Assembly (NCBI RefSeq): GCF_009811555.1
Contig: NZ_BLIN01000005.1
Span: 248,001-312,000 of the forward strand
Direction: 5' to 3'
Length of the DNA: 64,000 nt
DNA from: Streptomyces caniferus
Lineage (GTDB): Bacteria; Actinomycetota; Actinomycetes; Streptomycetales; Streptomycetaceae
Shown: positions 26,520-35,898 of the stretch, in pieces
Position numbering within the stretch: the first letter of the stretch is position 1
How the letters are laid out: every line of letters starts with the position of its first letter
Notes under the pieces: generated by a model
Database searches by the model: none
What the model saw: only the letters and a program-made list of their open reading frames with translations
What the model was told of the DNA's origin: nothing
Made by a program: the position numbers and the translations under genes

Positions 26520-27016
26520 GTCGGTGGTGTCCCATTCCCTTGTGATCCTGTGACTGCGGCTTGGTAGGTTCTCGCCGCCCTGGGAAGTAGGGAGCACCAC
26601 AGTGGAATACTCGGTGCACCAAGGGAGGTTGTCCCCACTCGTCCGTCGCTCCCCCGCGCGGGCGCTGGACATCGTGTCATGCGCGCGCCAGGCACGCAAA
26701 GATCATCCCAGAGCCCGAGACCGTTGAAGAGGGAACGTCCGAAACGTGCTCCCGGCCCGGCGCCCGGAGACCGTCGGCCGACCCGCGGTTCGCGGCCCCG
26801 TCAGGCGTGAGCCGTCCCCGTCAGACGTGAGCCGTCCCCCGTCAGCCAGTGAACAGGCCGGGCCGTCTTCCAGCTCCGTAAGCACGAGCACAGGATGAGC
26901 CCCACCCCGACGTACGCACCCTCCTCCAAAAACACCGAGAAGCGTGAGGTACCGAAGCTCCTCGGCGAAGATGAGCTCATGCCGCACCGAAGAAGGCATC
27001 AGCTGGAGGGGATCTC
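26520..27016. other. Intergenic, about 500 bp, with a 20-bp tandem repeat
   Basis: No convincing gene. Two tandem copies of a 20-bp unit, GTCAGRCGTGAGCCGTCCCC, are at 26800-26819 and 26820-26839, followed by a partial third unit. Promoters for the flanking divergent genes should lie here. Confidence 0.5.
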
Positions 27017-27430
27017 ATGACCAAGACGTTGTACATAAGGTTTCAGGGGACGACGCCCAGCCCGAAGGGCTACTTCCCCGGCATCTTCGTCCTCGCCAAC
27101 GGCCTTGCGCGGCGGGGAATTTTGACCGACGAGCAGTATCGCTTCTGGCGCGCCGGAAACGACTGGTACGACGCGCATTACACCAACCCCTCGCACATCG
27201 ATCCCACCATCTACGACCGCGGTATCCACCCGGGCGCGGTGGCGTGGTTCAAGGCTCACGCCGTGCATCTCATCGAGCGGGTGGACGGGTATATGGAGCT
27301 GCTGGCCGCCCACGACGTGGCCTGTGAACGGATCGAGTCCACGAACCCGGGAAAGATTATCTACGAGGATGACGAGCAGGTCGTCGTCGTACCGTGGGAG
27401 AAGGAAAGCCCTGAGGCAGCGAGGCCGTGA
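27017..27430 (+). CDS. Conserved hypothetical protein, 137 aa
   Basis: The protein starts MTKTLYIRFQGTTPSPKGYF and contains FWRAGNDWYDAHYTNPSHID and AVHLIERVDGYMELLAAHDV. It has no signal or membrane span. The GGAGGGG site before ATG 27017 is excellent and the codon use is typical, so the gene is real. I do not recognise a named family. Confidence 0.75.
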   Translation: MTKTLYIRFQGTTPSPKGYFPGIFVLANGLARRGILTDEQYRFWRAGNDWYDAHYTNPSHIDPTIYDRGIHPGAVAWFKAHAVHLIERVDGYMELLAAHDVACERIESTNPGKIIYEDDEQVVVVPWEKESPEAARP

Positions 27431-27569
27431 CCCGGGACGATGGTCACACCTCGACGGACCGGTTACGTCCCCCGCCCCACCACGCACACACTCCCCCGGC
27501 CCGATCTCACCCAGCATTTTCTGCACTTTCCAGCATTTCGCATGTCGGCAACGAACGGAAAGGCCACGG

Positions 27570-27965
27570 ATGTCGCGCTATCTCGAGAGGAAATTCCGGG
27601 CGGTCACCTCGTTCCAGCGGCGGATCGGCAACCCGATCCTCACTCGGCTGCCGCAACAGACTCTCCTGGAGACAACAGGACGGAAGTCCGGACTGCCCCG
27701 TCGGACGCCGATCGGCGGACGCCGCATCGGAAAGGAGTTCTGGTTCGTTTCCGAGTACGGCGACAAGTCACAGTACGTACGGAACATCCAGGCGCATTCC
27801 CGGGTCCGCGTCCGGATCAAAGGGCGGTGGCACGTCGGCACCGCACATCCGGTCCCGCAGGACGATGCCCGTGCGCGGCTCAGAACCCTGCCGCTGCTCA
27901 ACAGTGCGGTGGTCCGAACCGTCGGGACGAACCTGCTGACGGTCCGGGTCGATCTCCTCGACTGA
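27570..27965 (+). CDS. F420-dependent nitroreductase/quinone reductase (DDN) family protein
   Basis: The 131-residue protein matches the deazaflavin-dependent nitroreductase family: LLETTGRKSGLPRRTPIGG, FWFVSEYGDKSQYVRNIQAH and the later VRVRIKGRWHVGTAHPV. Members use cofactor F420 to reduce quinones or nitroaromatics. ATG 27570 follows GGAAAGG. It is a single-gene unit. Confidence 0.85.
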   Translation: MSRYLERKFRAVTSFQRRIGNPILTRLPQQTLLETTGRKSGLPRRTPIGGRRIGKEFWFVSEYGDKSQYVRNIQAHSRVRVRIKGRWHVGTAHPVPQDDARARLRTLPLLNSAVVRTVGTNLLTVRVDLLD

Positions 27966-28057
27966 GGCGCCCGCCCCGCGGAAGGGGACAGCCCTGCCCG
28001 CGCCGGGGCGTCCCTCGCACAGGGCAACGCTGGTGAGAATGGCGACTGTTGGGCAGG

Positions 28058-30763
28058 ATGCCGGGTGTGGCGAAGTCGCGGGGATGTGAAGCATGTGGTG
28101 CGCCGCTCCCGACGCCCTCAAAGGCCGCGAGCGGTGGCACGGCGCCGGGCGGCCGGCCCGCACGGTACTGCTCCGGCGCCTGTCGGCAACGCGCGTTCCG
28201 CCGGCGCGCCGAGCGTCGCGAACCGCCTCGTACGGAGCTGCCGGGTCGCGGACTGCCGCCGCCCGCGCTCGATGCGTTCGTGGGGCGCGAGCGGGAGCTG
28301 TCACGGCTGCGTACGCTGCTGAGATCGTCGCGGCTCCTGACGCTGACGGGTCCGGGCGGAGTGGGCAAGACACGTATGGCGCTGGAGCTGGCGGGCAGCG
28401 TCCGGGGCGCTCGCGCGGGGCGTGCCCACTGGGTGGCACTCGACTCGCTGCAGGACGGCGAGCTGCTGCCGCAGGCTCTTGCCGCCGCCCTCGGGGTGCG
28501 CGAGCGTGGCGGCCGGGCCGGCGTCGAGGCGTTGGTGCATGCGCTGGGCACCCGCTCGGTGCTGATCGTGCTGGACAACTGCGAGCATCTGGCCGACGCC
28601 TGCGCGCGGCTGGCCGCGACGCTGCTCGCCCGTTGCCCCCGGCTGCGGATTCTCGCCACCAGCCGGGAGACACTGCGCGTCCCCGGCGAGGTCGTCTTCC
28701 GGGTCGGTGAACTGTCGCTGTCACCGTCAGGCGAGGACCACCACACCGCTGAGCTGCTGGGATCGGAGGCCGTCAGGCTGTTCCTGGCACGGGCCAGGGC
28801 GAGTGACGCGGCGTTCGAACTCGGACCGGGCGAGGCCCGTACGGTGGCCGAGATCTGCCGGCGGCTGGACGGGCTGCCGCTGGCCATCGAACTGGCCGCC
28901 GGGAGGGCGGGCTCGCTGTCCCTGCCAGGCATTCTGCACGGGCTGGACGATCAGCTGTCCCTGCTGACCGACGGCCGGAGGACCGGACCGGGCCGGCATC
29001 GCGAGTTGGGGGCCGCGATCGACTGGAGTCACCGCCTGCTCGACCCGCTGGAGAGGGTGGTGTTCCGGCGGCTGTCGGTTCTCGGGGGCGGCTTCGACGC
29101 GCAGGGAGCCGCCGCGGTCTGCGCCGATGGAGAGAGGCCTCGGGACGGAGAGGGGCACCTGGGCGGAGGGGAGTACCTGGACGTAGAGGGGTCCCTGGAC
29201 GGTGGGCATCTGGAGGGAGTCCGACAGCGGTACGGAGCTCCCCGGCAGGACGGCATCGGTCGCCCTGGCGACGCCGGCCACCCCACCGGGACCGCCGGAC
29301 AGCGCGCCACCGCTCACAGCCCCGTGCGCCCCGAGCAGGTGTTACGCGTGGTCTGTGCGCTGGAGGCCAAATCGCTGGTCGTGAGGGTACGGGGGGACGA
29401 GCGGCGGGACGGGGCGCGGTTCCGGCAGTTGAGTGCCATCCGGGCCTACGGGAGGGAACGGCTGGCGGAGGCCGGGGAGTTGGACGACACCTGGCACCGG
29501 GCGCTCGGCTGGCTGGCCGGCCGGGCCGCGGGAGCCGTCGCGGCGGAGACGTTCCCCGACACCGTCGAGGCACCCCTTCGCCAGGAGCAGGAGAACCTCG
29601 CGGCGGCCGTCGCGCGCTGCGCCGCGCGCTCCGACGACCGGCACTTCCCGCTCGCGGTGGCGCTGGCCCGGCTGCAGTACCAGCAGGAGCAGCTGACGGC
29701 CGCGCGCACGCTGCTGTCGGGGGTGTGGGAGCAGGTGCCCGATCACGAGGACCGCGTCGCGGCGTTGGCGCTGGCCGCGCGGTCGGCCTGTCTGCAGGAC
29801 GACCATGGCGCCGCCCTCGCCTTCGCTCAGGAGGCCGTCGCCGTCGGGCGCGCGGGACGACAGCCGGCCAGGCTGGCCAATGCCCTGGACGCGTTGGCGG
29901 CCGCCCGGCTGTACCGGGGCGAGTTCTCCGAGGCAGTAGCCGTATTCGCCGAGTGCCTCGACGTGGTCCGTACGCTCGGCCGTCCCCTCGACCTCGCGCT
30001 CTGCCGGCACCATCTGGCCTGGGCTCTGCTCCAGACGGGCGGCATCGCACAGGCCGACGCGCTGATGCACGAGTGCCTGCCGGAGCTGGAAGCGAGTGCG
30101 CCGCCGGGCCAGGTGACGGCCGCTCTGCACACCGCGGGGGCGATCCGGCTGGCGCAGGGCGAGGTGGATGCCGCCGAGCGGCGGTTCGCCGAGGTGCTGC
30201 TCAAGACGCCGCCCGGGGAGAGCTTCCATGCGCTCTACCCGCTCGAAGGGCTGGCCATCGTAGCGGCCGAGCGTGGCGAGGTGGAGCGGTCGCTGCGGCT
30301 GTACGCGGCGGCCTCCGCGATGCGTCGGCGGATCGACACGGAGCCGGAAGCACACTGGTGGGGGCAGGTGGAGGCCGCCGTGGCACGGGTCAAGGAGCGG
30401 GCTCATCCGTCCGGGGTCAGTGCGGCGATGGCGGCCGGTCGCCGGCTGCGGGGAGCGCGGTTGGTCACGTATGCGCTGCGTGGCACACCACTCGGTTCCA
30501 CCGGACGTGACGGTGGTCAGGAAGCGCGCCCCGGTCAAGGCGACGTGATCGGTCAACCTCCGTTGACCGGACGCGAGTCGGCGGTCGCCGAGCTGGTCGC
30601 CGAGGGCATGACCAACCAGCAGATCGCCGCACATCTGGGACTCTCCAAGAGCACCGTGGCCAGCCATCTGGACCGGGTCAGGGACAAGTGGGGCGTCAGG
30701 TCCCGTACGCAGATCGCGGTCCGGTTCGCGGGACGGGCGGCGGGCCCCGATTCCGGTTCCTGA
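28058..30763 (+). CDS. LuxR/LAL-type regulator with N-terminal Cys motif and STAND ATPase
   Basis: About 901 residues. An N-terminal putative zinc motif (CEACGAPL and YCSGACRQRAFRRR) precedes a STAND ATPase with Walker A GPGGVGKT (98-105), Walker B LIVLDNCEH and LATSRETLRVPGE. A TPR-like helical region follows, and the C-terminus is a LuxR helix-turn-helix (PLTGRESAVAELVAEGMTNQQ). A Gly/Asp-rich insert of about 65 residues lies near 350-415. It probably senses a ligand or protein and activates transcription. The start is uncertain between TTG 28049, ATG 28058 and GTG 28064. Confidence 0.88.
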   Translation: MPGVAKSRGCEACGAPLPTPSKAASGGTAPGGRPARYCSGACRQRAFRRRAERREPPRTELPGRGLPPPALDAFVGRERELSRLRTLLRSSRLLTLTGPGGVGKTRMALELAGSVRGARAGRAHWVALDSLQDGELLPQALAAALGVRERGGRAGVEALVHALGTRSVLIVLDNCEHLADACARLAATLLARCPRLRILATSRETLRVPGEVVFRVGELSLSPSGEDHHTAELLGSEAVRLFLARARASDAAFELGPGEARTVAEICRRLDGLPLAIELAAGRAGSLSLPGILHGLDDQLSLLTDGRRTGPGRHRELGAAIDWSHRLLDPLERVVFRRLSVLGGGFDAQGAAAVCADGERPRDGEGHLGGGEYLDVEGSLDGGHLEGVRQRYGAPRQDGIGRPGDAGHPTGTAGQRATAHSPVRPEQVLRVVCALEAKSLVVRVRGDERRDGARFRQLSAIRAYGRERLAEAGELDDTWHRALGWLAGRAAGAVAAETFPDTVEAPLRQEQENLAAAVARCAARSDDRHFPLAVALARLQYQQEQLTAARTLLSGVWEQVPDHEDRVAALALAARSACLQDDHGAALAFAQEAVAVGRAGRQPARLANALDALAAARLYRGEFSEAVAVFAECLDVVRTLGRPLDLALCRHHLAWALLQTGGIAQADALMHECLPELEASAPPGQVTAALHTAGAIRLAQGEVDAAERRFAEVLLKTPPGESFHALYPLEGLAIVAAERGEVERSLRLYAAASAMRRRIDTEPEAHWWGQVEAAVARVKERAHPSGVSAAMAAGRRLRGARLVTYALRGTPLGSTGRDGGQEARPGQGDVIGQPPLTGRESAVAELVAEGMTNQQIAAHLGLSKSTVASHLDRVRDKWGVRSRTQIAVRFAGRAAGPDSGS

Positions 30764-31054
30764 AGCGGCCGGGCTCTCGGCTGCCTGCTCACCAGGCCCC
30801 CCTTGTCCGATGCGCGGGTGGTTTCGTCACGCGCCCAACTCGCCCGTCATCCGACCGATGTGGAGGCCGGGACGACACCGGAGGCTGAGTGGCAGAGCGC
30901 ACCCGACGGGACGGCCGTTCCCATAAGGACTCCAGGCACGACAGCCGCCGACCGTCAGTCGTCACCCCACTGCCGCAGGCCCCCGGCCGTCCCTCCCTGG
31001 CGGCCCGTCCCGTCGGGTGCCCCGTCCACGAGTTCCTTCCGGCAAGGAGATGCG

Positions 31055-31813
31055 ATGCGGTACGCCGACGATATGAGCCCGGGGGCTGCGACCGGCCCCC
31101 TGCCCCCGGCACGGGCGGACGGCGAGCGGGGAAGTTCGCGGAGGTCGTTCATCAGGTCCACGTCCGCGGGCGTGACCTCGGTGGCCCTCGGGGCGAGCGT
31201 GGCTGCCTCGACCGGCCCCCCGGCCGAGGCGGCGGAGACGGCCCGGCCCGCGACGGCACGCCGCGCGGCCCTCCCGCTCGCCGTCACCCCGGCCTGCTCG
31301 GGCCAGGAGACTCCGGCGTCCATCGAGGGCCCGTTGTTCAAGCCCAACTCCCCCGCACGCGGCGATCTGATCACCCCGGCCATCCGCGGGGTGCGGCTCG
31401 ACCTCAGCGGAGTCGTCTACGACACCTCCTGCACACCGCTTCCCGAAACGCTCATCGAGTTCTGGCAGTGCGATCAGAACGGCGACTACGACACCGCGGG
31501 ATTCGCGCTCCGCGGCCACCAGTACACGGACAGCAGAGGCACCTACCTCCTCCGGACGATCATCCCCCGGGACTACTGGGGACGTTGGGGCCAGCGGGCA
31601 CCGCATATCCACACCCAGGTGCAGGTGTCCGGCGGCCCCGTGCTCGTCACCCAGCTCTACTTCCCCGACGACACCCAGGCGTACGGCAGGGACTTCAGCG
31701 CCCTCAACGCCGCCGACCGGCTGCTCAACCGCGCCTGCACCATCGAGCTCGCCGGACCGGCGAACGGCCGCTACACCGGCACCTTCGACTTCGTGATCAC
31801 CACCAAGGTCTAG
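31055..31813 (+). CDS. Tat-exported intradiol ring-cleavage dioxygenase
   Basis: The 252-residue protein has a twin-arginine signal (SSRRSFIRSTSAGVTSVALG) and an intradiol dioxygenase domain: IRGVRLDLSGVVYD, IEFWQCDQNGDYDTAG with an iron-ligand Tyr, and GRWGQRAPHIHTQV with the Arg and His ligands. These non-haem Fe(III) enzymes open catechol rings; exported forms may act on lignin or humic phenols. ATG 31055 follows AAGGAGA. A secreted propeller protein follows within 70 bp and may be cotranscribed. Confidence 0.88.
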   Translation: MRYADDMSPGAATGPLPPARADGERGSSRRSFIRSTSAGVTSVALGASVAASTGPPAEAAETARPATARRAALPLAVTPACSGQETPASIEGPLFKPNSPARGDLITPAIRGVRLDLSGVVYDTSCTPLPETLIEFWQCDQNGDYDTAGFALRGHQYTDSRGTYLLRTIIPRDYWGRWGQRAPHIHTQVQVSGGPVLVTQLYFPDDTQAYGRDFSALNAADRLLNRACTIELAGPANGRYTGTFDFVITTKV

Positions 31814-31879
31814 CACGCGGGCGAGCCCCGCGACCGCCGCGCGTACAGGCCTGTCCCCCATCAGACAAGGAAGTCCCCC

Positions 31880-33046
31880 ATGCCCTCCCCTCACTCCCTG
31901 CCCAGGAAGCGACGACCCGTCCGGGTCTCGCTGCTGGCAGTGCTTGCCGCCGCCACGGCCACCGGGGCCCTGGTCCTGACCGGCCTGGACGGTGAACCCG
32001 CCGCCTCCGCGGCCACCACCGGACACGCCTCTTCTTCCTCCCCTTCCCGCGCGGACCGGTGGCAGGCGACATCGGTACCCGTGGCGAAGGGCGATCTGAC
32101 CGCGATCGCCGCTCTGAGCGACAAGCAGGCCTGGGCCGTGGGCTATCGGCTGAAGAGCGCCACCGCCCTGGAGGCCGTCGCACTGCGCTGGGACGGGACG
32201 TCCTGGGCCCAGGAGTCCACGCTGCCGGAGAACAGCTTTCCGCAGGCCCTGGCCGTCCGGTCGGGCGCCGATATCTGGACGGTGGGCAGCGCGTCGGCTC
32301 ACTGGGACGGCACTCGATGGACCGCACACCAGCTGGACAAGGATCCGGGCGGCCGGGTCGTACCGGACGCCGTGACCACAACGTCCGACGGGAAGGCCTG
32401 GACGGTGGGCCGGGCGATGAACCGGTCGGTCAAGGACGGAGTCCCGGCCATCCAGTCGTGGGACGGCAAGAGCTGGCGCCGGCAGGCCCTGCCCGATGTC
32501 GGCAAGGGCGAACTCAGCAGCGTCACGGCCGTCGCTCCGGACGACATCTGGGCCGTCGGCGCCGCGTACGCCACCGACGCCACCTCACCGCAGACCGCGC
32601 TGCTGCTGCATTGGAACGGCGCCAGCTGGAAGCGCGTCACCGCGCCGGGCCCTCAGGAATCCCACAACTGGCTCGGCGGAGTCACCGCCTTCGCCGCCGA
32701 CGACATCTGGGCGGTCGGCGGCAGTACGTCGGGCAGCACGGAACGTCCCCTCGCCGTGCACTGGAACGGCACGGCCTGGACGGCGGCAAAGACGCCGAAC
32801 GTGGCGGACGGCCGGCTGCGTGCCGTCGGGAAAACGGGGACCGGCGAGCTGTGGGCCGTCGGAGGCAAGGGCGCCGCGCCCGTGGCCCTGCGGTGGAACG
32901 GGCAGGCCAACCGGTGGGACACGGCTTCCGCTCCGGACGTCGTCGTACGCGGCTTCACCACGGTGCCCAAGAGCGCCGACCTCTGGGCCGTCGGTATCGC
33001 CCCACAAGGAGATCTCATACCGGCGATCACCCGGCTGAAGGGCTGA
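31880..33046 (+). CDS. Secreted seven-bladed beta-propeller protein
   Basis: The 388-residue protein has a signal peptide (VSLLAVLAAATATGALVLTG) and seven repeats of the strand motif xWxVG (AWAVGY, IWTVGS, AWTVGR, IWAVGA, IWAVGG, LWAVGG, LWAVGI), which implies a seven-bladed propeller. No catalytic signature is evident, so it may bind ligand or protein. ATG 31880 follows AAGGAAG, and it lies 66 bp after the intradiol dioxygenase gene. Confidence 0.8.
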   Translation: MPSPHSLPRKRRPVRVSLLAVLAAATATGALVLTGLDGEPAASAATTGHASSSSPSRADRWQATSVPVAKGDLTAIAALSDKQAWAVGYRLKSATALEAVALRWDGTSWAQESTLPENSFPQALAVRSGADIWTVGSASAHWDGTRWTAHQLDKDPGGRVVPDAVTTTSDGKAWTVGRAMNRSVKDGVPAIQSWDGKSWRRQALPDVGKGELSSVTAVAPDDIWAVGAAYATDATSPQTALLLHWNGASWKRVTAPGPQESHNWLGGVTAFAADDIWAVGGSTSGSTERPLAVHWNGTAWTAAKTPNVADGRLRAVGKTGTGELWAVGGKGAAPVALRWNGQANRWDTASAPDVVVRGFTTVPKSADLWAVGIAPQGDLIPAITRLKG

Positions 33047-33177
33047 AGGGCTGAACCGGCGGTCGCGGTTGGGGTGGACAGGGGCTTCCCGTCCACCCCG
33101 GCCTGCCTCGGAACCCCACCTTCCTGGGCTCCGTAACCGACCGCCGGCCAACCGAGCGCCGGACCGGACCGCCCCGC

Positions 33178-33921
33178 CTACGTGGGCCCGTTCGCCAGAC
33201 GCCGGGCGGCCCGCTCCGTCGCCGCGAAGGCCCATCCCCGGATGATCGGGTGGGGCAGACTGCCGTCGCCGGCAAGTTCCGGCTGGAACAAGGTGGCGAG
33301 GAAGAACGGGTGGTCCGGCAGCTCGGCGATACGTGCGTCGCCCGCCTCGTCTACGCCACTGAAGCGCAGTCCGTGCGCACGCAGCACCTCCAGATAGGCC
33401 GGACTGGCGCCGTACGCACAGTGGTAGCGCTCGACGGTCCGCTCGGCCCCGAGCAGGCGCTCCGCCAAGGAGCCCGGCGCCACGTCGACCGCGCCTTCGT
33501 GCCCGACGAGCGAACAGGCCAACGGAACGATCAGCTTGTCCTCCGCCTCGGGCCGGTTCTCCGCATGGGCCACACCGTCGAGCCCGCACACCCCATGGGC
33601 GAACTCCAACAGCGCATGCTGAAATCCGGCACAGCTCCCCAGAAACGGAATCCCCTGCTCACGGGCGATACGAACGCCCTCCAGCGCCCCGTCCTCACTG
33701 CGGTACGGGCTCCCCGGCACCAACCAGACGGCGTCGAAGCCGTCGAGCGCAGCGGGGGACGCCACGTCCGGCGTCGGCACCCAGTAGGCGTCCAGAATCA
33801 GCTGATCGCGTTGTGCGAGCGCCGCGAAGAGACCGGGAATCCGGGTGTGGGAGCGGACGCTGCGCGAGCGGTCACCCACGAGGGCAACCCGGGCAGTCGG
33901 AAATTTCTGTGGTGCGGGCAT
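33178..33921 (-). CDS. Class I glutamine amidotransferase-like protein
   Basis: The 247-residue protein has the GATase nucleophile elbow FLGSCAGFQHALLEFA and a C-terminal LATLFQPEL, and opens RVALVGDRSRSVRSHTRIPG as in the CTP synthase-like GATase group. The usual GxCxG elbow is present as GSCAG. Such standalone domains often act on small unidentified substrates. ATG 33921 is the best start. Confidence 0.8.
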   Translation of the reverse strand: MPAPQKFPTARVALVGDRSRSVRSHTRIPGLFAALAQRDQLILDAYWVPTPDVASPAALDGFDAVWLVPGSPYRSEDGALEGVRIAREQGIPFLGSCAGFQHALLEFAHGVCGLDGVAHAENRPEAEDKLIVPLACSLVGHEGAVDVAPGSLAERLLGAERTVERYHCAYGASPAYLEVLRAHGLRFSGVDEAGDARIAELPDHPFFLATLFQPELAGDGSLPHPIIRGWAFAATERAARRLANGPT

Positions 33922-34086
33922 GCGGACATCCTGACCCGGTGATCGAGTGCAGCACCAACGATGATTCATGACCCTTCCATCAGCGTTACTGATGGGCCAC
34001 CGCCGGGCCGATCCGGGCGGACGGAGCGAGCGGAGCGGGTCCGGATGCCAACGCCCGTTGCCGTACGGCTCGTTGTCTGCCCGCTG

Positions 34087-34114
34087 TGTTATGCCATGCC
34101 CGTGACGCATAACA
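34087..34114. repeat. Inverted repeat spanning the start codon of a HAD gene
   Basis: Perfect 8-bp arms, TGTTATGC (34087-34094) and GCATAACA (34107-34114), are separated by 12 bases that contain the ATG at 34096. The AT-rich sequence stands out in GC-rich DNA. It could be an operator or an RNA hairpin that hides the start codon. Confidence 0.55.
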
Positions 34115-34734
34115 GGATCTGCCGCAGTCCCTACGACGCCGTGCTGTGCGACCTCGACAACGTGATCCGTTTCTACGACCTGACACGACTGGCAGAGCTG
34201 GAGCACGCTGCGGGGCTGCCGCCGGGCACGACCGCGGCGCTGGCCTACGGCCCGGAGATCGATCTGCCCCTGCTCCTCGGCAAGATCACGCAAGAGGCGT
34301 GGGTGGACGCCGTCGCGCTCGGCCTCGCCGACCGGGTGCCGGAGGGCACGGCGCGTGCACTGGGTGCGGCACTCGCCCGAGCTCCGTTCCGGGCCGACCC
34401 GGTGGTGGTGTCCCTGCTGCGCCGGGTGCGGGCGCGTCTGCCCCTGGTTCTGGTGACGAATGCGACCCTGGAGCTGGAGGACGACCTGTCGACGTTGGGG
34501 CTGGCGGATCTGGCCGACCATGTCGTCAGCAGTGCCCGGGTGGGGGTGGCGAAGCCGGACCGGGAGATCTACGAGATCGCCGCCGAGCGCGCGGGAGTCC
34601 CCGTACACCGCTGTCTCTTCGTCGACGACCAACTACAGAACATCGAGGCCGCGATGGCGCTCGGAATGACCGGCGTCCACTACCGCGGACCGGAGGACCT
34701 CCGCGAGGCGCTGGCCGTCGTCCTGGAAGCCTGA
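34096..34734 (+). CDS. HAD-superfamily hydrolase
   Basis: The 212-residue protein has motif I DAVLCDLDNVIRFYD with both Asp residues (19 and 21), motif II LVLVTNATLELE, Lys in VGVAKPDREIYEIA and motif IV LFVDDQLQNIEAA, all as in HAD subfamily I hydrolases. It probably dephosphorylates a small metabolite. The start at 34096 lies inside an inverted repeat; a longer frame from 33961 has no homology. Confidence 0.87.
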   Translation: MPVTHNRICRSPYDAVLCDLDNVIRFYDLTRLAELEHAAGLPPGTTAALAYGPEIDLPLLLGKITQEAWVDAVALGLADRVPEGTARALGAALARAPFRADPVVVSLLRRVRARLPLVLVTNATLELEDDLSTLGLADLADHVVSSARVGVAKPDREIYEIAAERAGVPVHRCLFVDDQLQNIEAAMALGMTGVHYRGPEDLREALAVVLEA

Positions 34735-34912
34735 GCCCGTAACTCGACCCGGTCCTCCTGCCTGCACGGTCGCGCTCGCCGGCATCCCGGCGACTGGCAT
34801 CTCGGCCGCCGACGTCCGGTCTGCCGTCGTCGCTGCCCCCGGTGTGCCGCGCCACCGGGGGCACCGGCAAGATCACACGCGACGGCGCAGGCGAGACCGA
34901 CAGGACGTGAGC

Positions 34913-35800
34913 ATGGATCCGCACCTTCTCCGTACGTTCGTGGCGGTGGTCGACCAGGGTTCGTTCTCCGAGGCGGCCCGTGAGCTCGGCTATACGCAGT
35001 CCGCGGTCTCCCAGCACATCGCCACGCTCGAAAGGGACGTCGGTGCCGTCCTGCTGCACCGTCGCCCGGTGGCCCCGACCGGCGTCGGCATCCGGCTGCT
35101 GGAGCACGCCCGGCCGCTGCTGCTCCGTTGGGACGCCGCCCGCGCGGACATGGCGCGGATGACCGCGGCGCCCGCCACCCGCATGGTCATCGGCGTGACA
35201 CCGCTGGCCATGACAGCCCCGTTCGGCAGCACGCTCACCGACCTTCGCCTGACACGGCCCCACTTGGCGGTGACGATACGGGTCCTGGGCCGCGCGGCCC
35301 TCCTGCGCGACGTCGCGACAGCGGCCGTGGACCTCGGCCTGGTCGACGGGATGGCCGCCCCCACCGATCCGCTGCACCTGCCCGACGCCGGACCGCTCAC
35401 CACGACGGCCCTGTCCGAACGACCACTCGCCGTGGCGCTGCCCGCCTCGCATCCCTTGGCCGGCCGGACCGGCCTCAGCCTGACCGACCTCGCCGACGCG
35501 CGGTGGATCGACGCACCCGACACCGCCATTCCGCTCGCGCACCTACGGGCCGTGAGCGGAACCGACGGCTACCGCCCCGCCCTCTGCTACGAGGGCTCCG
35601 ATGTCCGCGGGCTCACCACGCTCATCGCCGCCGACCACGGGCTCGCCCTGCTCCCCCAACGGGCGCTGGACGATCAACCCGGCATCCATGCGGTCCCCTT
35701 GAACACACCACGCCTGGTCCACCGCACCGAAGCCCTGTACCAAGCGCTGCCGGACAGCCCGGCGGCCCTCCTGGCCTCCGCGCTCGCGGCGGACGCCTGA
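34913..35800 (+). CDS. LysR-family transcriptional regulator
   Basis: The 295-residue protein has an N-terminal winged helix (HLLRTFVAVVDQGSFSEAAR, ELGYTQSAVSQHIATLERDV) and a periplasmic-binding-like effector domain, the usual LysR layout. ATG 34913 follows AGGA. Its target is not evident: the neighbours are a HAD gene on the same strand and hemC convergent to it. Confidence 0.9.
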   Translation: MDPHLLRTFVAVVDQGSFSEAARELGYTQSAVSQHIATLERDVGAVLLHRRPVAPTGVGIRLLEHARPLLLRWDAARADMARMTAAPATRMVIGVTPLAMTAPFGSTLTDLRLTRPHLAVTIRVLGRAALLRDVATAAVDLGLVDGMAAPTDPLHLPDAGPLTTTALSERPLAVALPASHPLAGRTGLSLTDLADARWIDAPDTAIPLAHLRAVSGTDGYRPALCYEGSDVRGLTTLIAADHGLALLPQRALDDQPGIHAVPLNTPRLVHRTEALYQALPDSPAALLASALAADA

Positions 35801-35898
35801 CCGCGGACCGGACGAGGTGATCCGAAGATCAGCGACGCGCCGACGACGCGGGCCCACGGACCCCACGGAATCGACCCGTCCGACCGACTCCACCGACC

